A model generated the notes under the pieces. It worked only from the letters and a program-made list of their open reading frames with translations, searched no databases and was not told the DNA's origin. The position numbers and the translations under genes were made by a program. 64,000 nt of DNA from Colius striatus (Eukaryota; Chordata; Aves; Coliiformes; Coliidae), in the NCBI RefSeq assembly GCF_028858725.1, contig NC_084774.1:3198001-3262000 (forward strand), written 5' to 3'. How positions within the stretch are numbered: position 1 is the stretch's first letter; each line of letters opens with the position of its first letter. Positions 48,693 through 62,331 of this stretch are shown in pieces.

Positions 48693-49864
48693 TAAGTATC
48701 TCCTAAGACAATTCTTACCCTTTTTTGGTATTAAACAGAGCTCTTTGTATTGACAGTTTAATTAGCCTGCTTGACTGTGGAGCACAAGTGACTAGTCCTG
48801 GTTAATGTACAGTTACCAGAAACATTTGTTATGACAGTCTTTGATGCCATTTGATTAAAAAAAATCCACCCTGGTGACAAGCAGGAAAAGGCTGCCTCTC
48901 AGTTACAGCAAACCCCAGCATCAACGGCACAAACCCCACCGACTCTGCCTTGCAGGGTGGAAAAGTGAGCTGTTTTCATTAAGTAACTTATTTTTCACAG
49001 CTGTTATGTTATTTTTAAGTAGTTTTAATGCCACTATGCATATTAATTGCTTATTGCCTTCCCACAAGCTTACTACATTCATTATAATTATCGCTTGCTA
49101 GAGCACACTCTCACATGTGTTTGACACTATTTCCCTCTCCTGTTCTCTCTGCCCTGAATATACATTCCTCTGCCAGCTCCTCCCCGATGTCCTGCTGTTT
49201 CTTGTCATTTGGATTACACTACTGGTCATTCCAGCTTGAGTGGGAAGAGGTCAGGGGCTTATGCAGCTTATGCTTTGCTTCTGTCCTCTCGTGGAGTTGG
49301 AAGGAGACATCAGTTGAACACATTCTGAGCCAGCGGTCTGCACACACTGGAAAACTCCACCTTTGTTTCAACTACACAAGGTGCCTGCCTTTGTCTTTAC
49401 GATTCTGCATTCAAGTCATCCCTCTGTGATTTAATTTGATCAACTGTTACAGAGTATTTCGAGCTCTCAAAAAGCTCAAGGAAAAACCTTTCCTTTTCTT
49501 ACAGCCTGTCTTGTGTTGCTGTCAAGGAGAGAACATCAACATGTAAAGGAGTACTGGACTCTGAGTCCTTCATTGAGTTCAGCACCTGTTAAATATTTAC
49601 TGTCTGCTTTATGGGAGAGGGGGGCACATGCTAACAGATGAGCACAATGTCATTATCTTAGTGCTGTTGTAAAACACCTTTTCTTCAGACTAGAGGGCCT
49701 CCAAAGATTGCTAGTGCTGTGAACTCCCACCCTCATAAACACAAATGAGATGGGGACAGGAAAGGATCAGGAGGGTAAGTGGATTAAGGAAAAGAAGCTC
49801 TTAAAAACAGTCTACCTCAGGTGCAACTGCTCCACTGGTTCAAGTGAGCAAAGGTTCCTCTCAC

Positions 49865-50052
49865 CTCATACTCCTCTTTAAATCCATAGCCCTGTCCTCG
49901 CTTCATCTGGGTGATGTGCTGCAGCAGGTCGGCCACTCGGATGGCTGGCTGGAACTGCCCCCGGGGGTAGGACATTTCCACCGGCTCGCAGCTCCGGTAC
50001 GGGTGGGTCTGGATAGTCAGGGTTGGCTGGGTCATCTCTCCATGGCTACTGT
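49865..50052 (-). CDS. PTPRT: PTPRT exon 1 of 15 in window: juxtamembrane segment
   Basis: This 188-bp exon starts with two bases completing a split codon (probably Asp) and then encodes 62 residues, from [16 protein letters not shown] through [19 protein letters not shown] to KEEYE. It is the membrane-proximal linker and helical wedge region just before D1. The proposed acceptor is a pyrimidine-rich tract ending in TTTAAAACAG, and the donor is TATGAG/GTGAGAGG; the donor phase is 0. The 5' border is a little uncertain because a second AG lies four bases further in (ACAG), which would change the first residues. The SSHGEM start differs from the human sequence as I remember it, and this region is known to be alternatively spliced in the family. 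Confidence 0.9.
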
Positions 50053-53000
50053 CTGTTTTAAAGACAGGGAGGCAAAACAAGCTTTCACCTATCTGGTATT
50101 TCCATTCTCATTCTTGCTGTGTTTGTTTACTTGTTTCTCCACCTCCCCATAGGTTGGTGCAGGCGAAAGGAAGTAAAGAAATAAGTAGGAAACACACACA
50201 TTTGCCTACAGCTGCCTAGAAAGACTGAATCACACTCCAGTATTTTTTGTGTCAAACAGACAAACCCAAAGAAATAAGGGAGAGAGTGAAGAGCCATTCA
50301 GGCTGACGAGGAGACAGCACATGGAGTGAAAGGGCACATTTGGTGAGCGTGAGCTCTCGGTAACGACACCCATCGAATTACATACCTTTCTCCACAAACC
50401 TGCAAAGAACATGACTGATAGATACAGACAGATGAGCCAGATCCTCAAGTGGGATTTGGGGTGTACACAGCATGAGATAACTGAAAGGGGCCCAAGTTAA
50501 TAGCAAAGAAATTATTAGCATTTCAAATCAGTCACACGGGATGTTAGAGGCAAATTGAACTGCTCTGCTAGTTCAGGCCTAAAATTTATATGTCAATTAC
50601 AAAGATGTAATATGATCAGAAATAATAAACCAGCATAAAAATACAGTTATCTTGCATGCAGAAAATTTCAGATGTGTAAACTTAACAGAAAAAGGTTCTT
50701 TTCCAAAGGAATTGATTTAAGAAAAATCTCTATCATTACGTAGATGGAACTGTAACCTCTGCTGTCCCTGGTGAACTAACCAAACAACCAAACAATTGAG
50801 TGTCACAACATTTATTTTCAACAACAGAAACTCAGATTAAATGAAAAATTCAGGTTCTTATCTACCAGAGTCAAGCAAATTAACCATTGCTTTTCTTCCT
50901 GTGATTACAGGCATCTGAGGTGCTTGGGTCTTGGTACACATACAGGCCTTAACAGTCTGCACTAACTCCTTCAGGTCTTACCCAAACTCAGCCTATTAGC
51001 CAACAGAAGACACACCTCCCCCAGGTTGTTTGTAAAAACCCCTTAAGATTGCATACACAAGGTCTGTTTTTTCCCAGAAAGCTTAGTGACACAGAGCCCA
51101 AACACTGTCCCTTGTCAGCAACACCACAGCCACGTTTTTGAAGGGATAAAGAATAAATAAATCAAATTGCAATTTCAGGGTGATTTTTTGTGAGGCAGAA
51201 ATATGGCTGGAACGTTACTGTAAACATTGCTATCCTTGAGAAATCACCACGGGGTTTTGATCAGAAGGAGTCTGCCACGTCCTTCGTTGCAAAGGTGGAC
51301 AGATGAGGGCACTGGGCTGCCTGCTCAGCAGTCTCAACGTGACAAAACAAGACAAATAACGCTTCAGTTGGGTTACTGTTATATTAGCGGGGAGATGTCA
51401 AGACAGGCATGTGCTGTGTTTTGAAGCTGCAGGACTATGAGATGGAGAAAGGGATGCCAGCACTGGACACTTGCTGCAGGGCAAGTTGTTCTCCAGCGTG
51501 CAGTAAGAAAGTCTGGTGGTTGAATTACCAGAGATGCTGAACACATCCTGCTGCTTCTGCAATGAATTGGCTCATAGTGATGATCTGCTCTGAAAATTAG
51601 GCTACTGAACGTAAGGATTTCTGAATCCAGGGTTCTGATAAAGGCAGCCACATTCCCAGGACACCCAGAGATGTACAGAGCTGTGGCTCCAGCAAAGCAA
51701 CCCTCACATACCAAATGGGAATAAATTTGGGATTTAAGGAAGAGTAACATCCAAAGCGTTTGTATAATCATCCCTAATGCTCCAACTAATGACAGTGTGA
51801 GAACTCTGAACAGAGGGAATTTCAAGGCTTATTAATTCCCCTAGTTGGATTCGCTTTCCCAGCGCATCTTCCCTCCCCGATTCCCTATTAACCTCCCGTA
51901 ATGGAGAGGGGAAGATTTCATCGCGCACCATTTCCGACAGACGTACTATGCTTAATTTTCCATCATTAGGTTTAATACAAACCTAATTTCACAATTGGCT
52001 TCTCCGAGGAACCTGAGAGTAAATGCCACACATTTTTATCAGCCCCAATTAAAAAACATTACAATGGCCCTCGTCGAGAGGGAGTCTTAAAACTAATGTG
52101 TGGTTCTAGTGCTAATACAGTGTGGGCACGTGCAGAGCACAGGCACAGGTAAAATGCAGCTCAGATCAGTCAGCTCCTTTGCAGGCAATCATTAATTTCT
52201 CCCTTCATCAGATCCTTTAATTCTCTGGTATACTTGGTGCTCTTCTCAGAGAGAAAGGAGAGGTGAAAGCCAAGGAAAGGGGCGCCCACTGCTTTACAGA
52301 ATAACTTCCCTCAAAGTAGGCACCTGTGTAATGAATCTGGAAAAAGAAAAAGCTGCTCAGAAGCACACAGGGATGGGACTCTGGCCTTGGAGTTTATGGT
52401 GATGACTCTGCTTCTGGCCTTCTTGGTAAAACAGATTAAAAGCAGTACAAAAAGCACTGATGGGGCAGTGGAATCACACCATTCGTATGTGTCTCACCTA
52501 GCCAAGCATTTCTGCTTAAACAAAAACATCACACAGTCTGGGTCATCCTACTCTGAACCCCAAGAGACAGAGTTGAAACTAGGCAGAAGATCCCCTCCTC
52601 CAGATGTCCATGACAAATGCATCTCAAACGGCCTCCATGCTACCCAAAAGAAACCCCGATCCTGACAACTGCTCCAGCTCAGAGGGGCCCTCAAGTTACT
52701 CCCACCAGCATTTTATCTGGGTCAAATTAAAAGTACAGGGTCTTTTATGGAGACAAATGGCTCTGTATGAGGCAAACCTAATGTTCATAAGTTCTGCTAT
52801 TAAAGGCTGATGATGCAAGAAACGTTCCTTCTCCACCTAACCCCACCATAAGCCTGACCCCAAGCATGGTTAATGAAGCTCTCAAGTAAGGAGAGGCTCT
52901 CAAGCAAGCACATCTCTCAGGATGTGCTGTTTACAGCAATTTGTGAACAATTCAAAATGCAGAAAGGAGGGGAGATAGCAGCAAACTGATCTCTCACAAG

Positions 53001-56000
53001 CATAATGAACCAAAAGAGCCTTTGGAGGACTTGCAACCAGGCTTTGCTTTTCCTGGGGGTTGCAGCTATGAACCATATCTCCTTCCTTTTGGCACCATTA
53101 TTACTGAAAAAGACAATAAAAACATCAGCCCCTCAGTTAGTCAGCCTTCTGCTTTAATTGTTGCACTAAAGGCAAGTCACAGCAATCTTTCACAGTCCCT
53201 TCTCTCCACCCCATTCTCACAAACCTGCTCTCCTCTTAAAAATAAGGATGAGTTTGCAGGACAAATTGGCTAAGACTTTCAATAAAGTTTGGGCAGTGCC
53301 TCTAAAGCGTGAATGCCTTTTATGAGCTTTCAGGGAGAAAAGCAAATCAAGGAAACTGGGTTTTTTTTGCAAGGATGCTCAAGATAATTCACTCTAATAC
53401 TCAGAAACTACTAAACATACAGAATTGTGCATCAGGGGTTCTTTTTGGGATCATATTCCATATGCACATCTTACTTCTAGTCAGATGTCCTCATTTTCTT
53501 TTTGATAGGAACACATACCACCATATTTCATTGCATATCAAAGATGGAATATAGTTCCAAGAAGTAATCCAAATGAGAACGTTTCAAGGGGTGGTGATTC
53601 CATTCAGACTCCCAAAGTTGTGGCAATGGTTAATTACCCTTGCTGTCTAAACATTTCTTCACTGCAATTTGCTTTTGCTTAGCTTCCACTTGCAGGCACT
53701 GAATCTTATTACACCTTCTGTTAGGTTAGAGAGCCCTCTGAGCATTTGAGATCTTGACCCATGCAAGCGTTGATCAAATCACTTCTTCAGTTTCACTTTG
53801 ATAAAGTAAACAAATGGAGAGCTTCTGGAGTCTCATTATGGCAGGCTCTTCAGGCTGTCCAGGGCTCCTTTTCCCTCCTAGAACCATTTGCAATTGCCCA
53901 CAGTTTCTGTTGGGCAGCTGTAAATAGAACAGGTATTCTGCACGTTGCTTGGGAAACACAGTTTGTAAGAGGACTGTTGCCAGTATTAGCAGTTCCAGCA
54001 GCAAAATATGTTGTCAGCTTGTCTGTTAACCCCTTTTAGTGCAACACTCCCCATGCAAAGATGTCCCTTGCCAACTCAGATATTCTGATTTCTCAAAGTT
54101 GGCACTTTCATTACGAGCTTATGAGTTCACAGAATACAGTATAAGATGTTAAATCAATGAATCACTGGCTCTCACAGAGCAATCCTGATTGGGAAACTCT
54201 TCAGGCATCCCAGTTTATCCATTTCAGGTATAACTGCAGATAATAAAATTAACAATGTTGACCTTGCTTTTAACATTCACAACTTTCCACTGCTTCTGAA
54301 ATGTTGCTTCTGTGCCTCTCTCCTTTGCTGGAGGAATAATGATGAACCTGCTAAAGTAAGCTGTGAGATCCTGCTCTGCCAAGAGAAACATAATGGAGTG
54401 GAGCGTGCAGGGAAAAGCCAGAGCAGAGGCCAGCGAGGCAGCACCCTTCCCCATCTGATGAGTAACCCTGAGGGTGAGATATTAGTGCTTGCCTGCTGCT
54501 ACAATACCTTGTACTATATACTTTTGTGAAAATAAATATGTGTCTTTCTCCAGAAAAACAGATCAGCTCCTCCATAGATGTCACAGATAAAATGAAGAGC
54601 AGCTGAGAAATTAGATTGCCAGCCTGGAAGTGGCTCTGTGTCATCAGACCCCTGTGCAATGTCCCAGTAAGGCTGGTGGGAGGGCATCTTCTCATCCAGA
54701 ACTCCTTTGGGGACTGAAACTTCAGATCCTTTTATAGATGTTTTCTTTCATAATCCTGGTTTTGTTAGTGTGAGAAATAGGTGTCAGAATGGAGCACGAT
54801 GTTGCCTTCTGACCAGAAATCTAACCTGTGCCTCAAACAACTGAAGTAATGCTGAACTGACATGCCAACGTGTGTATGCAGAGAAGTTGCTTTCAAAACT
54901 TTGGCTTCAATATCTACAAATTCTTTCTGTCTGAAATGACAGGCCTATCATCTCTCTTCATATTTTCATCCTCTTAGCCTTGGCAAGTGTGTAACTTGAT
55001 AAGACATCCTTTGCACAAAATAAATTATACAGTGAGTGCTGTTTGTGATGGATTTAATTACACACATATCCAGGCTCTCTACAGTAGAGTAAGGGTTGTC
55101 AATTATTTGACATCTTCCTAGGATGACTACAGCATGTCTAATATCTCTTCTCCTTACACTAGGGAATATGCAAACTAGTATAAATTAATTTGCTTTTTTT
55201 ATGTGTATCAAGACTTTATTACATGATAAATATTTGGCTATAATATGCTATATACAAACAGTGGCATGGCAAACCAAAGGCAAGACATCATTTGTTTAAT
55301 GACATCAGCTGAGCTCTAAAAAGGCACATTTTTAACAAAAAACCTTCTGACATCAGGTTTCACAGAGCAGAAAGAAAACAAAACAACAGCTGGAGAAACT
55401 AGTTTTCTCTTGATTCTAAAGAGATTTTTAAGAATTGCTTGTTAAACACCTTTCACAAGTGTATTCTGATCTTATAAAAAAATGATTGCATGCTTTTTTT
55501 CATCAGTTAGCACAGGAGAAAATCCCCTTAAAGATGGAAGGAAGATGCTTCAGTGAGCTGGGTCGAGACTTGGGATTATTGGCTCCACGTGTAACAGTGC
55601 AGCTCTTCAAATGCACAGACCTCATCTGGTCAAACCTCTCTCTGCCTCTTTGGTGAAAAGAAGCAGTCAGATCTACCTGCCTTACAGAGCAAATTAATTA
55701 GCTGACAAACTACTGCCAAAGTCAAAAAAATAGTACACAAAACTAGAAGCCACTGAAGATTGGAAGAGAGAGTTTTCCAGGCCACCTGATCATCTGCAGG
55801 CAGAAAGAAACATAAAAGAAATGCAGCTCAACAGCCCAGAAGGGAATGTACCTCCACTGCTCATTCTGCTGCAGGCCAACACCAGCACAGCCAACTCCAC
55901 AGCTCCTTAGAGGCTGACATGGCCTGGGAGGCTGCAGATACAATTAAACAGATCAAGTCACTAAGTTTTCAAGTTTTCACTGCAATGTAAAGAGCCAGTA

Positions 56001-58337
56001 ATGGGGGAGACTTCCTAATGCAGGAACACCATCTTAGTACGTGTTTAGTTCATCAGACATCAGGCTGTGGACATACTCATAGCAGGCTGATCAGGCACAG
56101 TCATCTAGCTCTGAGCAGTGGCATTCAGGGAAAGTTTCTATGGCCTTCCAAGCATGAGCCAGTCTTTGTGTGAGACTTCAGGACAGTGAACTTTCTCTGC
56201 TTATTCCATACATCTGCAAGGAACTACAGTCCTCATCCTCTCTGATGGGCTGCAAGTCTTCTTGTTAGGATCCCCTTGAGTACTTGAAATGAGAACAAGG
56301 GTAAATGTCCTTTCATAGTACTGGCAGATATTAAGAGATGCAAGGGAAGGACATGCTGGTTCCCCTGGAGAGACTGCCCTGATGGCATCTTGAAGAGCTA
56401 CTGGCCATGCACATTTTCTAAGGTTGTATTAACTCCTCATCAGGCTTTGCAGTACTGGTACAACATGAGCCTCACCAAAGTGTTAAAAACAGAGAGATCT
56501 ACCTCTGTTATTTGTTAGTATGACATATTCACTGCCCTAGTGAAGATGTCTATGTAAAACACTTAAATCCAGAGTTGTCTAAAACTGGGAGAGAAAATTA
56601 TGGAGCTAAAAATGTGCATTACATAAACCAGTATTAGTCAAGCATGGGATAGGGGAGAGGCAAAACCAGAAGATTCTATATCTTAATAACAAATCATGTC
56701 ACAGCCAAGCCTAGGGAGTCATCCACTATTGCTGATACAGAACATTTATTAGCAGAAGGAATAACAGATGGGAACAAATAGTACTGAAGTGCTGGTAGTG
56801 CCCAAAGAGGGATAGTGGTAGTAGGATGACTGATGCCCTTTTTAAGATCTCTTTTTCTTTTCCAGGAACGAATATTAATAAATGTCCAAAATGAAGCTTA
56901 CTTTGCTCAATACAGCAATATCCAATGTCTGGTGAAGCTGTCCAGGAAGCCAGAATGCCAATTTGTCTTCAAGTCACAAGACTTGTGGCTGTTAATTTCA
57001 GATGGAACTGGAGAGATGACCATCTCTCATGTAAATCATGTGCTCTGTACTGAACTCCCCATGTGTAAAACAGAGGTACTAATCCTTATTCAGATGTAAG
57101 AACTTAAGTTTGGAGGAGTTTTGAATATCTAAGCACAGGACTTATCCTAATTCCTTTTTCCTCTCTAAAATTTAAGACTTTCAAAGTTCTGAGGGCTTTT
57201 TTTGGGCTTTTGCTCTCCCATGAGAGGTACAGATTGAATCTGTCTGTTGCTCCTTGAGCTTCACATTACAAACTGTGCAGTTCACACCATAATTCTCACT
57301 GTTGGGACAGAGAGGGGGAAGAACAATTTGGCATCTTCCAGCAAACTGCAGGTCTGGGCCCGTGTTTCTAAGACGTAGCCAAAAGATAAATCTACCTTTA
57401 GAGTTTTCAATTGAGAACTCTGAGTCTCTGGGAAATGAGAACAAACCTTCTGGGTTTGTTCTGGGACCCCTTCCCTTGCCCACCTTGTTAAAAGAGGGCT
57501 GATTCACTTGCCATCAGCACTTTGGACAGATGGGAGGATGAATGTGTGCATTGTGTCAGTGTCTCCAAGCCTTGTGGCTGTTAGTCTGTAGTCTGTAAGC
57601 AATCAGTTGTAATGTCCTCCTGGTCTAACTGTGGGCCTTCGACATGCTCAGAGTAACGTTTAAAGCAGCCATGGTAGATGACTGTGTCTGGAAGTGAACA
57701 CTTACTGTAGATAATCTAAAATGACAGGTCTGATAAATACCACTGGTTAGATTCTGATCAACCACACATCATCTTTCTGATTCATACCAGAGGAATTGCC
57801 TTCTTCAGATTCCACACACAGGCAGCATCCTCCAGGGAGAGCCTGACGTTGTAGGCTGTTATTACTCACTTCCAAGGGCACACCTCCAGCAAGTTTCTGG
57901 ATAGCTTCTTTTACCAGCTAACATTTTCTGCCAATTTTGCTGTCTCTGTTAACTTACTATAAAAATGCATTCCTTTTAAAAATCAACAAGATAAGAGGTG
58001 CACACTGGGTGCTTTATTCACCAGCTGAACAGGAACACTTAATTTGCAGAGCTGCTGAACACTAACACCTCCCTCTGAAGTTCCCAGCAGCCACAGAACA
58101 GGCTTTGCCTCTCAGAACCTGCCTTTTTATTCTCCTCTCAAATCCATATTTAGCATTTACCTCTCAGCATCCACAGAACGAGGTAGGGCCATTTGCCCAA
58201 ACTCAGTCTCCACTTTTTTCCAAATAACCTTTATACTTGCAAATGAGTCCAAAACTGTGGGATTCCACCTGCCTGGGACATGCAGATCTTCATAACTCAC
58301 AAGCTGTGAGGCACACATAGCTGAGCCTCATTCACAA
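50053..58337 (-). other. Large PTPRT intron upstream of the juxtamembrane exon, part 1
   Basis: No exon encoding the transmembrane segment or the fibronectin, Ig or MAM domains was found. A candidate conserved non-coding patch lies at 51825-52100. The rest is AT-rich and featureless to me. Confidence 0.7.
51825..52100. promoter_or_regulatory. Candidate conserved non-coding element
   Basis: A patch with about nine CpGs in AT-rich sequence (for example ATCGCGCACC, GACAGACGTAC, CCTCGTCGAGAGG) together with many TAAT/ATTA homeodomain-type cores (TTATTAATTCCC, GCTTAATTTTCC, CCAATTAAAAAAC). Retained CpGs beside TAAT cores are typical of vertebrate developmental enhancers. No ORF or repeat explains it. 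Conservation itself cannot be seen from one sequence. Confidence 0.3.
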
Positions 58338-58598
58338 GATAAGGGGTAATGGTTCTAAACTAAAAGAGGGTGGATTCAGAATAGATATAAGGGAGAAATG
58401 TTTTATGCTGAGGGTGCCTTGGCACAGGTTGCCTGGAGAGGCTGTAGGTGCCCCATTCCTGGAAGTGTTCAAGGTCAGGGTGGATGGGGCTCTGAGAAAG
58501 CTGATCTAGTTGAAGATGATCCTGTTCTGCAAGGGGGTTGGACTAGATGACTTTTCAAGTTCTCTTCCAACCCAAACCATTCCACAATTGTATGATTT
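58338..58598 (+). repeat. CR1 LINE 3' fragment
   Basis: CR1 3' end with GGCACAGGTTGCCTGGAGAG, CTGATCTAGTTGAAGATGAT, GTTGGACTAGATGACTTTTC and AACCCAAACCATTCCACAAT. It is antisense to PTPRT in the large upstream intron. Confidence 0.93.
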
Positions 58599-61500
58599 CA
58601 TGCTGGCTCCAACCACCTCTGTAAGTCAAAGCTATGCTGAAGGCAAGGTGGCATGTGGGAATTTAGCCCAGTATATCAAATCCCATCCACATCAAAGAAA
58701 CAAGAAATACTCAATAGAACTCCCAAACCTTGTTTCAATTGTTCTTTTTCCTTTGAAAACCTGTAAACCTGAATTAATAGCAACAATAAAGCAGGAGTAA
58801 AACAAAAGGCTTTCTGATTAACACAACACACGACCACATGATTAACTGGTTTTAGAGCCCAGTCATTTAACAGTGCTCTCTCCAAGTTATTTTCAAGATG
58901 CAAGGAATGTGTTTGCTCTCCAATGAAGTGCAGTACATCATACCTGTCTTCTTACCTAACAGCGTGGTCGATGGAACAGTGTCTGATGATACTTTGAGAT
59001 GGAATTCCGTTCACCCACACGACACGGATCAATGGAAATCAACAGAAGATCAACGGGAAAGAAAAGCCACAGAGAATGAAAACAAGGTTAGCTGTATCTC
59101 ACACTCTGCAGATTCAGTCTATAGGTCATATTGGGAAATGTATAAATGCAAATAACATTTAGAAATGAAAGAAAAGTCTGGCACTAGTACCTGAGTAGTA
59201 GGAATTCAACAAAGATTTGCTCTGAAGGGTTTTGCTTTGGACAGAAAATGAACAAGGAGAGGGTGATGCTAGGTAGGAAAGACATAAGGAAAAGACTTTA
59301 GACATATATTAAGAGAGAGAGAGAACAGGGAGAATGTTCCTCAAAGAACACAGTAATATGGAATACATAAGGCTTATCAAAATGAATTATATTTTTCATC
59401 TCAACATGCATATTACATTTATTACATTGTCATTATGATGGATTTTCTTTAATATAAGCATTCCAGACCCCATATAGTATTATAGTTATTGTAAATCAAT
59501 GTGTTCCTACATGGGACACACACATAGGACTTTACTCTAGATAGTCTTTTTTTAACCAAAGGAACAAAGTTGTGTTTTTGCCTCTAGGAGGGAAAAAAAA
59601 AATCCTTCAAAACAACCTCCAAAACACGTACTACAAAGAACCAAATGCAGTATTAACAGTGAAATAAGCCTGCTCAGACACAGTGTACACCAGGACCACA
59701 AAATACACAGGCAGAGTAGCAGGTTTCTTGTTAAAACAATACAAGATAACAAGAGATTTCTTCTTCAGCCCAGGACTGTTCATAGCAAATCCTATAACCC
59801 TTTGCCCTGTCAGCTGGATTCTTTCAGCATCCCAGCATTCTCCCATTAAAGCATGAGCTTTCTCTGGATAACAATCCACAAATTATTTCCATATTAATCA
59901 AATATTTATGGAAAGGAGGCAGTGTTCAACATCCTCAGAACAGATTATTTTCCTGATAGTAAATTTATGAGGCTGGTTTATATCTACAATAGCACACATG
60001 TACATTCTTATGGTAATCCATCATTTCTGAAGGCATATTCTTTTGTTATCGTTCTGTATTCACTCTTGGAGTTACAGGCACTTATTTATCTCCTCCTCAA
60101 AATATTGGGAAACAAGCCAATTCAAATCTCAGTACATCAGAAAGATGACAATAGGTAACAGAAAAAAACCCCTATTCCATTATCCAATAAAAGCAGGTAA
60201 AACTCAGTGTACATCAAGGTAATTTCAGAAGCAACTTTTCTGTCTCTAGAGCAAACACCACTTCAAAACTTCAAGTTATTCCATGGGGTGAAACAACGAA
60301 GTCACCAGTCTAGGGAGTTTCATCAAGTCAGCAGGATTACTTCCTAAGCAGTTTATAATCATCTGGTAAAGGAACTTGCTCTTGTTCAGCATTTTCCCCC
60401 CATATTTTCAGGCTTACACCACTTGAAAACATATTAAAGGAATTGAATTTCTCATAGCTTAGCCTGCTGGAGTTCTGCCCCAGCTGCCTTCAAGCCATAA
60501 AGCAGCTCTCCTTTGGGCCCTCTTATACTTTCTCCTCTATCTTTGTCGGCCTAAATCAGACCCTCCTCTCACTGTACTTGGAACATGGTCACTTTTGCAG
60601 ATAGATAAAACTAAAGTCTAAAAAGAACAATTTGTTTCCCCAACAGTTGGGGCCTGAAGCAGGAGTCAGAAACTTGTGAGTACAAAAGAACTCGTTGCTG
60701 CCTTTCCAGGACCTGCTATCAAGAAATCACTTTGGCAAAGCTCTACATCTCACCTCAATGACTTTGATTAAAAATGGTACCAAATGAGGTTTATGAAAAG
60801 ACCCATATTTGTGAGACAGGGAGGTGATTTCTAGATTTGGAAGAAAAAGGGGAAAAAAAACCCCCAAAACACCAAACTCCCCAAATTTGCCCAAACTTTG
60901 GAGAGCTCATTCATTCCCATAATCGTATAGTGCAGGATTTGTACACAGTGCTGCTTCCTAACTAGAGGCTCTTCCAAGCACCAGCGTGTGCAATCACACA
61001 AAACACTTCCAGAGGGAATTTTGTGTCAGGGTAGAGATTCAGATTTCATTAAAGATTCTTTTTGTACTCCCTGGGGTGGCAAGTGAGGCCACACAGATCT
61101 CTTGAGCCATGCAGAACAGTGGAGGCTCCTTCTTATCCTCAAAATGATCCTCCCTTGCTTTTTATAAGATTTTTTGAACTAGAAAACCCCATAAGAATCC
61201 CAAACCAGCATGAAAACCAGGAAAAAGCATTTCAGTGTTTTTTCCTTTTGCACCTTTGATGAAATGTGGCTTGTTTCTATTTTAAAATTCATTTGATAAT
61301 ATTCCACTAAAGAAATCATCTCCTGGCCATGATCCTACAAGGCCTTGGACTTCATTTAGCAGACATCCTAACTAAGGAGTGAAAATCATCTGTGGGAGAG
61401 GAATCTAGCTGCAACTATATCTTGATGTAACTGTCAGTTTCGACTCAACAGCAAATCAAAAGACTTTGTCATTTCGCTCATCACAAAAACACGGGATATG

Positions 61501-62147
61501 GAAGGGTGTGAATTTAGGTGTTCCTTTGTTAAAAGTGATCCTTAAAAACAAGTGACTATATCTGCCTCTTCCTTGTTCTTAATAGTAAAAGCAGACTAAC
61601 TTGGGAGCTGTGCAGTAGTGCCCACTGATGCAAAACTCAGTTCCCCTGCAGCTTCCAGAACACTGACATATACCTGCAACATTAAAGCCATCCAGCTAAT
61701 CTGTATCAATGTCACTCCTGAATGTTGTCTGGAAAGCAGTCTCCTCCCAAACTGAGATGTCACAGAGGTAAAGAACAGCCTAACAAATCAAGTCTCTAGC
61801 AAAACTGCCTGCATTTTAAGAGATTAAATCCTCAGAATCAAATAGTTCCTGACAGAAACCCCCCAAAGGATGTTACGATGGCTGTGCTGGCGACGTGGCA
61901 TTCTCCTGGACAAGCCTGCTCCATGGCACTTGAGTACTGCCAAGCCAGAAGAGTAGTTCCCTTGTACAGGATGTATCATTAGTGCATCATTGCTGAGATG
62001 CTGCACTACTGCATCTCCCATCACATCCATGGGCTGCCAAATTGCACACAACTTATGTGCAGTAACAACCCCTTGAACACCCTCTTGCTTAGTGCACAGA
62101 TACTGGTGGCTGATTTTAGGCCCATCTTGTTTCCCATTTGTCACCTT
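58599..62147 (-). other. Large PTPRT intron upstream of the juxtamembrane exon, part 2
   Basis: Contains the exon-like patch at 58963-59086, a (GA)n run near 59312-59324 and a G4-A8-C5 tract at 60849-60865. No PTPRT exon is recognised. Confidence 0.65.
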
Positions 62148-62331
62148 GTTTGGAAGAACTTTTTCACCAAGAGGGTTATTTAGCATTGGAATGGGCTGCC
62201 CAGGGAGGTGAGGGAGGCCCTGTCCCTGGAGATATTTAAAAGACACATAGATGAGGTGCTGAGGGCAATGGGTTAGTGGTAGGCTTGGACTTCATGATCT
62301 TAAAGGTCTTTTCCAACAGGAATGGTTCTCT
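62148..62331 (+). repeat. CR1 LINE 3' fragment
   Basis: CR1 terminal sequence: GTTTGGAAGAACTTTTTCAC, GGAATGGGCTGCCCAGGGAG, GAGGTGCTGAGGGCAATGGG, GCTTGGACTTCATGATCTTA and a tail ending AATGGTTCTCTG. It is antisense to PTPRT in the large upstream intron. Confidence 0.92.

Noticed and set aside
57181..57507. 108-codon minus-strand frame, considered as a missing PTPRT juxtamembrane or transmembrane exon.
   Set aside because: It has no transmembrane segment and no similarity to R2B juxtamembrane sequence.
61824..62246. 140-codon minus-strand frame at the right end of the window.
   Set aside because: It is partly antisense to the CR1 at 62148-62331, and the remainder has no recognisable domain.
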